Shown here: one piece after another, positions 1 through 6,311 of the stretch
How positions within the stretch are numbered: position 1 is the first letter of the stretch
Layout of the letters: every line of letters begins with the position of its first letter
Origin: Anaerolineaceae bacterium
GTDB taxonomy: Bacteria; Chloroflexota; Anaerolineae; Anaerolineales; Villigracilaceae
DNA length: 10,035 bases
Direction: 5' to 3'
Assembly: GCA_009885445.1 (NCBI GenBank)
Contig: VFKQ01000250.1
Location: forward strand, 1-10,035
Notes under the pieces: model-generated
Database searches by the model: none
Told to the model about the DNA's origin: nothing
What the model saw: the letters and a program-made list of their open reading frames with translations, nothing else
Made by a program: the position numbers and the translations under genes

Positions 1-2024
1 CGCGTGGCCAGATGCTCCTCAAAAATTGACGTATACACCACCGGCATTTCCCAACCCGCGAAGGGGACCATTCTGCCGCCGAGGTCTCGATGAGTTTGAT
101 TCAACTTTGTCTTTTTCAACTCCCCTTCGACTTCTGTCCACGCAAACGGCGGCAACGCATCTTCCTTTAACTCGGAGCGGGCGCCAACAAACCAGGGCTT
201 AACTCCCCCTTTGAGCGGAGGCACCGTCGCCGTTAGTTTGGTTTTAATTTCACTCACCACAAACGCGCCCGGCATGCGCTTCGCGCTGAAATCTTTTGCC
301 CCATCCAAATTAAAAGATGTGTAGCCATCTGAAAGATCACGCAACCACGTCGCCACCATCGAAGCATTTTTCACGGGCACTTGCAGTTGATAGGTGACGT
401 TGTCCATGTTCTTCAACAATCCCTGAACAACGCCTTTCGGAGTCGAAATGGACGTAATCTGAGTCTTGCCTTTCTTCAACGCCGAGAGATCAGAAGAGGC
501 GGCAAAATCCAGCACCTGACGAATGCGTTGCCCACTTAATTCATACACGCCCGTCGTAGATTTATCGTCAATGTAATAAAAATGGGGGTAGCCATTCTTC
601 GTCGGCTTGAAATCAATGCCCGCAGATTCGGTCAACTTGCGAATTTTCAACTTGGCATCATTCAACACATTGAAATCAAGTTTTGCGCGGCGCTGACGTC
701 CCTTGCGGACAGTGTCCACGCTATGCGGCGCACACGCGAGCAACACATCCGCCATGATATTTACCAGCTCGCGAGTCTTCTTCTCATCGAAGCCGCGCTG
801 TGTGATCCACGGCGTGCCCAAACGGATTCCGCTCGGGTCCATCGAATTCTTGTCACCCGGAATCGTGTTGCGATTCACAACAACGCCAACGATATCCAAA
901 ATACGTGAAGCCTGATCACCGCTCAGCTTCGTGCCATCCTCGCCGACGATGCTCGTGCAATCGACATTCACCAGATGCGTATCCGTGCCCCCAAACGGGA
1001 CGCGCAGTCCGCGCTTCTCGAATTGATCGGCCATGGCCTTCGCGTTCTTGAGCGTCTGCGCTTGCAATTTCTTGAATTGCTTCGTTTGCGTGAGTTTGAA
1101 AGTTAATGCCAATGCGGCAAACACATTGACGTGCGGTCCGCCTTGCTCACCGGGGAAGACGGCTTTGTCAATTTTCTTGGCGATGTCTGCGTTCGTCGTC
1201 ATCAACACTGCGCCACGCGGACCGTCAATAGACTTGTGCGTCGTAGACATGACCACATGCGCGTGCCCAATCGGCGAAGCGACGACGCCCGCCGCCACCA
1301 GTCCACCGATGTGCGAGATGTCGGTCAGCAGGTATGCGCCGACTTCATCCGCAATCTCCCTGAACTTTTTCCAATCCGGCATCCATGAATAAGACGAATA
1401 GCCCGCGATTAATAATTTGGGTTTGTGTTCGAGAGCCAAGGCGCGCACGGCGTCATAGTCGATCTTCTCATTTGAATCAATTGTGTAATGCACCGCCTTG
1501 AACCACTTGCCACTGCGATTGACCGATGAGCCATGCGAAAGATGCCCGCCGTGCAGGAGGTTGAGTCCCATCACGGTGTCGCCAAGATTCAACAGGGCTT
1601 GATAAACCGCGTTGTTGGCTGGCCCGCCCGAGAGCGCCTGCACGTTGACGTAGATCTGGTCGGCGCTGAATCCGTTCGCGGCGAAAGTCTGCGCGGCGCG
1701 GCGGCGGGCCAGCGCTTCAACAGTGTCCGCGTATTCAACGCCTTTGTAATAACGCGGATCGCTGTTGCGGCGATAATTTCCCAGCCGCGCGGGATAATCG
1801 AGAATCTCAGCATCATCCATCCAGCGGCTGTCTTCGTCGGGGTAGCCCTCTGCGTAAATATTCTGAAACGCCGAAGACAACGCCTCCCTCACCGCCAGCG
1901 GCGCCGTCGACTCAGACGCAATCAGAATCAACTTGCGATACTGCCGCTCCTGCTCGAGCTGGGTCAGTTTGTAAACATCGGGGTCAAGCTTGGCGAGGTC
2001 GCCGCGAAAGAGAAAGTCGGACAT
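1..2024 (-). CDS. glyA: Serine hydroxymethyltransferase fused to glycine-cleavage T-protein-like domains (3' end outside window)
   Basis: PLP enzyme interconverting serine and glycine with tetrahydrofolate, joined to aminomethyltransferase-type domains. The frame is open for 674 codons from ATG at 2024 to the left edge, so the C-terminus is missing. Residues 1-450 are a full SHMT: YAEGYP at 57-62, HGGHLSHG at 158-165, TDISHIGGLVAAG with PLP-binding D235, STTHKSIDGPRG with Schiff-base K264, and RLGTP..TQRGF with carboxylate-binding R401. About 28 residues (63-90) sit between YAEGYP and RYYKG, where typical SHMTs have two or three. Residues about 492-565 resemble a decayed stretch of GcvT (SGQRIRQVLDF, SSDLSALKKGKTQ, YQLQVPVKNA, WLRDL). 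Residues 638-674 match the start of GcvT (LNQTHRDLGGRMVPFAGWEM, then EEHLAT). The start is supported by AGGAG at 2037-2033, 8 nt upstream. SHMT is certain and the fusion very likely. Whether the second GcvT domain is complete cannot be seen. Confidence 0.93.
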   Translation of the reverse strand, partial: MSDFLFRGDLAKLDPDVYKLTQLEQERQYRKLILIASESTAPLAVREALSSAFQNIYAEGYPDEDSRWMDDAEILDYPARLGNYRRNSDPRYYKGVEYADTVEALARRRAAQTFAANGFSADQIYVNVQALSGGPANNAVYQALLNLGDTVMGLNLLHGGHLSHGSSVNRSGKWFKAVHYTIDSNEKIDYDAVRALALEHKPKLLIAGYSSYSWMPDWKKFREIADEVGAYLLTDISHIGGLVAAGVVASPIGHAHVVMSTTHKSIDGPRGAVLMTTNADIAKKIDKAVFPGEQGGPHVNVFAALALTFKLTQTKQFKKLQAQTLKNAKAMADQFEKRGLRVPFGGTDTHLVNVDCTSIVGEDGTKLSGDQASRILDIVGVVVNRNTIPGDKNSMDPSGIRLGTPWITQRGFDEKKTRELVNIMADVLLACAPHSVDTVRKGRQRRAKLDFNVLNDAKLKIRKLTESAGIDFKPTKNGYPHFYYIDDKSTTGVYELSGQRIRQVLDFAASSDLSALKKGKTQITSISTPKGVVQGLLKNMDNVTYQLQVPVKNASMVATWLRDLSDGYTSFNLDGAKDFSAKRMPGAFVVSEIKTKLTATVPPLKGGVKPWFVGARSELKEDALPPFAWTEVEGELKKTKLNQTHRDLGGRMVPFAGWEMPVVYTSIFEEHLAT

Positions 2025-2043
2025 GAGGAAGGCTCCTGAATGG

Positions 2044-2073
2044 AAAATAGGTATTCGATATTCGGTCTGGCAA
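2044..2073 (-). promoter_or_regulatory. Putative sigma70-type promoter of the glyA-gcvT fusion gene
   Basis: On the minus strand, TTGCCA (2073-2068) and TATTTT (2049-2044) are separated by 18 bp. They match the consensus hexamers at 5 and 4 of 6 positions. Transcription would start near 2037-2040, just before the AGGAG ribosome-binding site, giving a leader of only about 13-16 nt. Inferred from motif and position only. Confidence 0.4.
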
Positions 2074-2108
2074 AGGGTCGAATATCGCATTTCGAATATC
2101 GACCTTTG
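2056..2108. repeat. Cluster of three CGAATATCG 9-mers within a larger dyad (possible operator)
   Basis: CGAATATCG occurs directly at 2079-2087 and 2093-2101 (start-to-start 14 bp), and its reverse complement CGATATTCG is at 2056-2064. Each copy is a CGA-N3-TCG dyad. The two direct copies lie inside a larger inverted repeat, CAAAGGGTCGA (2071-2081) against TCGACCTTTG (2099-2108), with one unpaired G. The inverted copy lies between the proposed -35 and -10 elements of the minus-strand gene, as an operator would. It could instead be a remnant of a dispersed intergenic repeat. Confidence 0.45.
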
Positions 2109-2181
2109 AATTGTAGGACGGTAAGGGAAGAGGGTCAAGTAGGAATTGTCGAAAATATCCAATTTCAAAACATGGCGTTTT

Positions 2182-2210
2182 TTGGCAGTTCAAACGCTGT
2201 AAAATACTCT
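2182..2210 (+). promoter_or_regulatory. Putative promoter of the M28 peptidase gene
   Basis: TTGGCA at 2182-2187 matches the -35 consensus at 5 of 6 positions. Seventeen bases downstream is a weak -10, TACTCT (2205-2210). The better -10-like hexamer TAAAAT (2200-2205) overlaps its first base but is only 12 bp from the -35. It lies 36-46 nt upstream of the start codon, before the GGAGG at 2235-2239. Moderate to low certainty about which -10 is used. Confidence 0.35.
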
Positions 2211-2245
2211 CAACGCAACCTTCCCCCAGTGACTGGAGGTATCCC

Positions 2246-3964
2246 ATGCTTCGCATTCGTTTTGCCTTAATCCTTCTTGCCCTGCTAGGTTTGCTCGCCA
2301 CGGCTTGTCAGGCCCAAGCATCTCCGACCATCAACGTCACGCCAAGTGACATAAAATTCTCGGGCGAGCGCGCCTTCGCGCTTGAGACCGATTTCGTTAC
2401 GCAGTTCCCCAATCGTCACAGCGGACAGCCCAACAACCGTCTCGCCGCCGAATGGTTATTGGCGCGCTTCACCGACGCGGGCTGGGACTGTCATCTCGAC
2501 GAGTGGGAAATCATCAACTACAGCCAGCCCGTTAAATTAAACAACGTCGTCTGCCGTCTCGTGGGCGACTCTGAAAAAGAAATTCTCGTCGTCGTCGCCC
2601 ATCACGACCAGGCCTCGACCACGATTCAGGGCGCGGACAACGACGGCTCGGGCATCGCCATTCTTTTGCAACTTGCAGAAATTTTTGCGCGCGAAGAATC
2701 CCGCGCATATACGTTAACCTTCGTCTCCACCGATGCCGAGGAGTACGGCATGATCGGCACGGGCCGTTTTGTTTCCACGCACCCGAACACCGCGAACATC
2801 ATCGCGGGTATGTCACTCGATAATCTCGGCCACGATTATTACGATGGCATGAACATGGAACTCATCGGCCGCTACGGCAACTACGGCCCCATCTGGCTCG
2901 CGCTCACGGCGCAAGAGTCCGCTCGCGCGGCCGGGGCCGAATGGAAAGTAAACCTGCGTATCCCCTTCGACCAGATTACCGACCAGGCCGCGCCCGTTTC
3001 GTTTATGGATCAAGGCCCGATGGTCGCCGCAGGGATTCCCGCGCTGGGATTCACCGCACACGTCCCGCCCGAAGCGGGTGACCTGCACTATCAGCTTTGG
3101 CACGACCCCGAAGATACGCTCGAGCATCAGTCCGCTGAATCCCTCGGCCAGTCCGGTTTGATCGCTGAAGCGCTGATTCGTCAATTGTTGAGCATGGACT
3201 CCTTCCCGCAAGAATCCGGCCCCTATTTATATTTTGAATCCAGCGGACAAATCTTGCGCGGCGCGCCGCTCTACGCGATCTTCGTTGCCTTCGTCGGCTT
3301 GTGGTTCCTCGCCAGCCTGCGCACAGACCGACGCTCGCTCAGCGAAAAACTGCGCGGCTGGCAGACGGCCATGCCGCACTTCCGTGCGTTGTGGTTGCCG
3401 CTGTTGGGTTCGATTGTTTTGCTGTACGGATTCACATTGGTCGGGCTGATGAATATTTATGCAGAGTATCCCGCCACCACCAAAGACCCCGACCTGCTTA
3501 ACCCGCGCTGGCCCGCCGTGATTCTGTTCCTGCTCGGCATGGCCCTCTTCTTTTATATAGGCCGCAGGCTCACTCGCCGCTATGCGAGTGTTGAACCACA
3601 ATACGCAGACATTAAAGGACTGGCTCGATTCGTGATTGGCTTGGGCGCGCTCTACGTTCTGGCAATCAACCCCTTCGGCCTCTTGTTCATGGTCCCCGCC
3701 CTGTTCTGGCTCGCAATTCGCGGCCGTCACGGACTCGGCCGCGGACTCGACGTTGTTTTCTTCGTGCTCGGCGGACTGATGGTCTACGCGTTGATCTTCA
3801 TCTTCGGCTTCCAGGTCTTGCGCTACAACTGGGCCTTCCTGTGGTACATGATGTACATGTTCTCCACACGCATGATCGGCTTCTGGACAACCGTCATCAT
3901 CACCGCCATCATCGGCGCGGGGCTATCATTGGTGGTCCGCCCGCCGAACAAAAGCCCAGCCTGA
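2246..3964 (+). CDS. M28-family metallopeptidase, lipoprotein signal, C-terminal polytopic membrane domain
   Basis: Likely zinc aminopeptidase/exopeptidase with its catalytic domain outside the cytoplasmic membrane. The 572-residue protein starts with a signal peptide ending in LLATAC, giving lipidated C21. The M28 domain spans about 40-315: AHHD with H119 and D121, GADNDGSG at 129-136, DAEEYG with general base E165 and ligand E166, SLDNLG with D192, and WHDPEDT with H286. In most family members the bridging Asp is the fourth residue of G-x-x-D-[ND]-x-S-G. Here that position is N132, flanked by D131 and D133. Residues 338-564 hold about seven or eight hydrophobic segments (near 341-358, 382-405, 422-439, 459-492 as a pair, 501-525, 529-564 as a pair), recalling peptidases with a C-terminal membrane anchor such as eukaryotic ERMP1. 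The start is set by GGAGG (2235-2239), 6 nt before the ATG. It is a single gene, divergent from glyA and convergent with the MFS gene. Substrate unknown. Confidence 0.9.
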   Translation: MLRIRFALILLALLGLLATACQAQASPTINVTPSDIKFSGERAFALETDFVTQFPNRHSGQPNNRLAAEWLLARFTDAGWDCHLDEWEIINYSQPVKLNNVVCRLVGDSEKEILVVVAHHDQASTTIQGADNDGSGIAILLQLAEIFAREESRAYTLTFVSTDAEEYGMIGTGRFVSTHPNTANIIAGMSLDNLGHDYYDGMNMELIGRYGNYGPIWLALTAQESARAAGAEWKVNLRIPFDQITDQAAPVSFMDQGPMVAAGIPALGFTAHVPPEAGDLHYQLWHDPEDTLEHQSAESLGQSGLIAEALIRQLLSMDSFPQESGPYLYFESSGQILRGAPLYAIFVAFVGLWFLASLRTDRRSLSEKLRGWQTAMPHFRALWLPLLGSIVLLYGFTLVGLMNIYAEYPATTKDPDLLNPRWPAVILFLLGMALFFYIGRRLTRRYASVEPQYADIKGLARFVIGLGALYVLAINPFGLLFMVPALFWLAIRGRHGLGRGLDVVFFVLGGLMVYALIFIFGFQVLRYNWAFLWYMMYMFSTRMIGFWTTVIITAIIGAGLSLVVRPPNKSPA

Positions 3965-3971
3965 AATATTT

Positions 3972-4071
3972 TTTTTCAAACCTGTTTTGGACACGGACGA
4001 CACGGATATCACGGATCAATGCAAAATGATTCCGTGTCGTCCGTGAAATCCGTGTCCGAATGTTTTGAAAA
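3972..4071. repeat. Inverted-repeat element of CACGGA/TCCGTG units with 9-bp period; possible bidirectional terminator
   Basis: This element fills the gap between two convergent genes. CACGGA occurs at 3992, 4001 and 4010, exactly 9 bp apart. Its reverse complement TCCGTG occurs at 4031, 4040 and 4049, again 9 bp apart. A 15-bp perfect inverted repeat pairs 3992-4006 with 4031-4045 (24-nt loop). An alternative outer pairing is GGACACGGA (3989-3997) with TCCGTGTCC (4049-4057). AT-rich flanks, TTTTTCAAA (3972-3980) and TTTTGAAAA (4063-4071), are roughly complementary and extend the dyad. There is no U-run directly after the stem on either strand, so it is not a textbook intrinsic terminator. 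The form is that of a REP-like dispersed repeat. Confidence 0.75.
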
Positions 4072-4094
4072 GTGCTTACCTGAATTGATCTAAC

Positions 4095-5270
4095 TTAAAT
4101 GGATTTCTTCTGCGCCGCGCGGCCCAGCGCCAAATACGAAACCGCCATCACACATCCCAACGCAAAACAACCTCCCCATAGCGCGGACGGGCCGAAGCGC
4201 TCGAAGACGAATCCGCCCACGAGCGGACCGAGGAAGGCGGCCAGCCCCCACGAAGCGCCGAAGACTCCCTGAAAGAGTCCGCGCTGATCGATGGGCGCCA
4301 GGTCCGCGATGATGGCGGGCGCAACGGCGGAGCCAATCATCTCGCCGAAGGTCCAGATGATGATCGAGAGGATGAAGATCGGCATCGTAAACGCAAAGGC
4401 TGTCACGCCGAAACCGAGTCCCACCAGCAGGGCGGCAATCGCAATGGCCGTGAAGCGCGGCCATTGCGCGGCGGCGTTGCTAATGGGCAGATTTAGAAAT
4501 ACGATCAATGCTCCGTTCATCGCAATCGCGATTCCATATTGTTTTGCCACAAGCCCCGCAGAAAGCATGGCCAGCGGCAGGGCCACATATCCCTGCATGT
4601 AGATCATTCCGAAAAAGAGACTGAGGAAACTGAAGGCCAGCAGAATCGGCGCGCGACGAAGTTGCGCAACGCGCTCGCCCAAAGTGGCTTGCGCGGCGTG
4701 GGCCGCCTCGGCGGGACGAGTCTCGGGCACCGCGAAGAGCACGATCAGGCCGAAGAGCAGGGTCGTAAACGCGTCACCGAGAAAAAGGTAGAGGTAGCTG
4801 TAACCCGCTAAAAGTCCGGCCAGAACCGGCGCGGCGGCGAATCCTAAATTGATGGCCCAGTAAACATATCCAAATGCGCGCGGACGGTCTTCGCTGGGGA
4901 CGAGGTCCGCAACAGCCGCGCTGACGGCGGGCCGCGACAAGTCGGTGATGAATCCTAAAATAAAAGTGCAAGCCGCGATGTGCGGAAGTTCGTGCAGAAA
5001 ACCGAGCGCGGCCATGACGAAGGGCGTGATGAGGAAACTGATCAGCATCACGGGGCGGCGACCGAGGCGGTCAGTGAGTTCGCCGCCGGTGAGTTGCGCG
5101 AGGAAAGAGCCGGCGCCAAACAGCGCGACGGGCACAGCCGCCAATCTGGGAGTGATGCCAAGTTCGCCATTTAAGTACAAGGCCAGGAACGGCAAAACAA
5201 AAGAACCCAGGCGGTTAAGAAAAGTGCCGAAGACCAACAACCAATAAGTGCGCGGGAGTTTTAGGAACAT
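4095..5270 (-). CDS. Major facilitator superfamily transporter (DHA1 efflux-like)
   Basis: Inner-membrane secondary transporter of 391 residues, close to the usual length for a 12-helix MFS drug:H+ antiporter-type protein. The loop between helices 2 and 3 carries motif A as GGELTDRLGRR (62-72). After helix 4 comes PSEDRPRAFGYVYWAINLGFA (about 125-145), the pattern seen at helix 5 of efflux members. A hydrophilic central loop at about 183-207 separates the two six-helix halves. Hydrophobic segments cover nearly all the rest, and the tail ends in a short basic stretch (AAQKKSI). The substrate cannot be read from sequence; sugar, multidrug or metabolite export are all possible. The ATG at 5270 has no Shine-Dalgarno sequence, and a promoter ends 6 bp upstream, so the transcript is probably leaderless. 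The gene follows the ABC/amidase operon on the same strand but is separated from it by a strong terminator. Confidence 0.88.
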   Translation of the reverse strand: MFLKLPRTYWLLVFGTFLNRLGSFVLPFLALYLNGELGITPRLAAVPVALFGAGSFLAQLTGGELTDRLGRRPVMLISFLITPFVMAALGFLHELPHIAACTFILGFITDLSRPAVSAAVADLVPSEDRPRAFGYVYWAINLGFAAAPVLAGLLAGYSYLYLFLGDAFTTLLFGLIVLFAVPETRPAEAAHAAQATLGERVAQLRRAPILLAFSFLSLFFGMIYMQGYVALPLAMLSAGLVAKQYGIAIAMNGALIVFLNLPISNAAAQWPRFTAIAIAALLVGLGFGVTAFAFTMPIFILSIIIWTFGEMIGSAVAPAIIADLAPIDQRGLFQGVFGASWGLAAFLGPLVGGFVFERFGPSALWGGCFALGCVMAVSYLALGRAAQKKSI

Positions 5271-5276
5271 GCGGCG

Positions 5277-5305
5277 GTTATAACATGGAAAATGTGGGGA
5301 GTCAT
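5277..5305 (-). promoter_or_regulatory. Promoter of the MFS gene, predicted to give a leaderless mRNA
   Basis: Reading the minus strand, ATGACT (5305-5300, 4 of 6 matches to TTGACA) is followed after exactly 17 bp by TATAAC (5282-5277, 5 of 6 matches to TATAAT). Only six bases (CGCCGC) separate the -10 from the ATG at 5270, so the expected transcription start falls on or next to the A of the start codon. No purine-rich ribosome-binding sequence is present, which agrees with this reading. Confidence 0.6.
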
Positions 5306-5322
5306 TCAGTGAGGCGAGCGCT

Positions 5323-5378
5323 AAAAAAGATTGCTGTTAAACACAGAGACGGAGGTTGCCTCCGTCTCTGTGTTTAAC
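5323..5378 (-). terminator. Strong hairpin terminator of the ABC transporter/amidase operon
   Basis: A perfect 20-bp stem is formed by 5336-5355 and 5359-5378 with a 3-nt loop (TTG on the plus strand). On the minus strand it begins on the base right after the TAA stop (5381-5379) of the amidase gene. After the stem come seven bases (AGCAATC), then a run of six T (5328-5323). The T-run is displaced slightly from the stem base compared with a canonical intrinsic terminator, but the stem is long and GC-rich in its upper part. It also insulates the downstream MFS promoter at 5305-5277. Confidence 0.75.
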
Positions 5379-6296
5379 TTATTTTGCTTGCGGCGTTCGA
5401 TTGATGTCGCGGTGAAACGAAAGTTCTCCGAGTTTGTCGAATGCCCCGGGCTGAATGGGGTTATCTCCATAAATTGGAAATTTATGTCCCGAGTCGCGCA
5501 GCTGCTTGAGGGTTTGGGCCAGGCCAAGGGTTCCATACTCGCGCGTGCGCGATGTGTGGTCGAGATCGATCATCTCGGTCATGAAGGTCTGGTTGGTCCC
5601 GGCCTCCTGCAGGATGCGCCCGTCCGGGTCAATGATCGTGGAGCGACCTCCGCCCCAGGTGCCGATTCCGTTCACGCTGACAAAGTATGCCTGATTGAAC
5701 AACGCGTTGGCGCGGCACATGACGAGTTCGAGTTCGCGATCAGAGGTGGGTGTGAGCGTGGGTTGCAGAATCACTTCTGCGCCCATCCAAGCCAGCGTGC
5801 GCGACGTTTCGGGAAACCACATGTCGTAGCAAATGCACAGACCGAATCTGCCCACCTCGGGAATATCGAACACACAGAATTGATTCCCCGGCGTGGTGCC
5901 AGCCTCGTAGGGCAACCACGGAAACATCTTGCGATATTTCGCAACAATCTCACCCTGCGGTGAAATGACGATGGCTGTGTTGTAAAGCAGATCCCCGTCC
6001 AACTCAAACATGGAGCCGGGCACGATCCACTGTCCCGTTTTGCGGGCCAGCGCACATAGCCGATCGGTGAGCGGGCCGGGGATGCTCTCGGCATTTTTCT
6101 TCCACCAATCTTTGTTCTCGGGGGTCACAAACTGCACAAGTCCAGGCACCACTAACTCATGAAACATCAATAATTGCACCCACGGAAAATTCTTGCGAAT
6201 ATTCAAGGCCACATCCGCCATCTTATCCACGGTGGCGGTTGCCTCCCATGGGATCACACTCATTTGTATGCCTGCAATTCCAAAATTACGACTCAT
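5379..6296 (-). CDS. Carbon-nitrogen hydrolase (nitrilase/amidase superfamily)
   Basis: Cytoplasmic hydrolase acting on a C-N bond (amide, carbamoyl or nitrile) through a Glu-Lys-Cys triad. At 305 residues it is of normal length. The triad is readable: E47 in FHELVVPG, K123 in KYRKMFPW, and nucleophile C156 in LCICYDMWFPE, with E163 in the conserved FPE. The KYRKMFPW stretch and the following PG/EVGRFGL region resemble the aliphatic amidase/formamidase branch more than true nitrilases, but the substrate is not determined. The ATG at 6296 is preceded by GGGAG (6307-6303) with 6-nt spacing. It lies 15 nt after the stop of the upstream ATPase gene and is the last gene of the transporter operon, so it probably processes the imported compound. 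Other readings are beta-ureidopropionase-, N-carbamoylase- or omega-amidase-like activity. Confidence 0.9.
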   Translation of the reverse strand: MSRNFGIAGIQMSVIPWEATATVDKMADVALNIRKNFPWVQLLMFHELVVPGLVQFVTPENKDWWKKNAESIPGPLTDRLCALARKTGQWIVPGSMFELDGDLLYNTAIVISPQGEIVAKYRKMFPWLPYEAGTTPGNQFCVFDIPEVGRFGLCICYDMWFPETSRTLAWMGAEVILQPTLTPTSDRELELVMCRANALFNQAYFVSVNGIGTWGGGRSTIIDPDGRILQEAGTNQTFMTEMIDLDHTSRTREYGTLGLAQTLKQLRDSGHKFPIYGDNPIQPGAFDKLGELSFHRDINRTPQAK

Positions 6297-6311
6297 TCAT
6301 CGCTCCCATGA

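Noticed and set aside
1533..2039. Plus-strand open frame of 168 codons opposite the SHMT start
   Set aside because: It is the antisense of conserved SHMT coding sequence, and its composition reflects the GC-rich third positions of the true gene.
2040..2270. Small plus-strand frame spanning the divergent intergenic region
   Set aside because: It covers the repeat cluster, both promoters and the start of the M28 gene in another frame. There is no ribosome-binding site and the product has no recognisable features.
3969..3976. Run of eight T just after the M28 stop codon, considered as an intrinsic terminator
   Set aside because: No stable hairpin precedes it on the plus strand. The inverted repeat lies after it, in the wrong order for an intrinsic terminator of this gene.
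3992..4054. Periodic CACGGA/TCCGTG units considered as a small CRISPR or tandem array
   Set aside because: The units are 6 bp with 3-bp spacers and reverse orientation halfway, which is a palindromic element. There are no repeats or spacers of CRISPR length and no cas genes.
5331..5963. Long plus-strand open frame (210 codons) opposite the amidase gene
   Set aside because: It lies entirely antisense to a clear Glu-Lys-Cys hydrolase, begins inside the terminator hairpin, has no ribosome-binding site and shows no recognisable motif.
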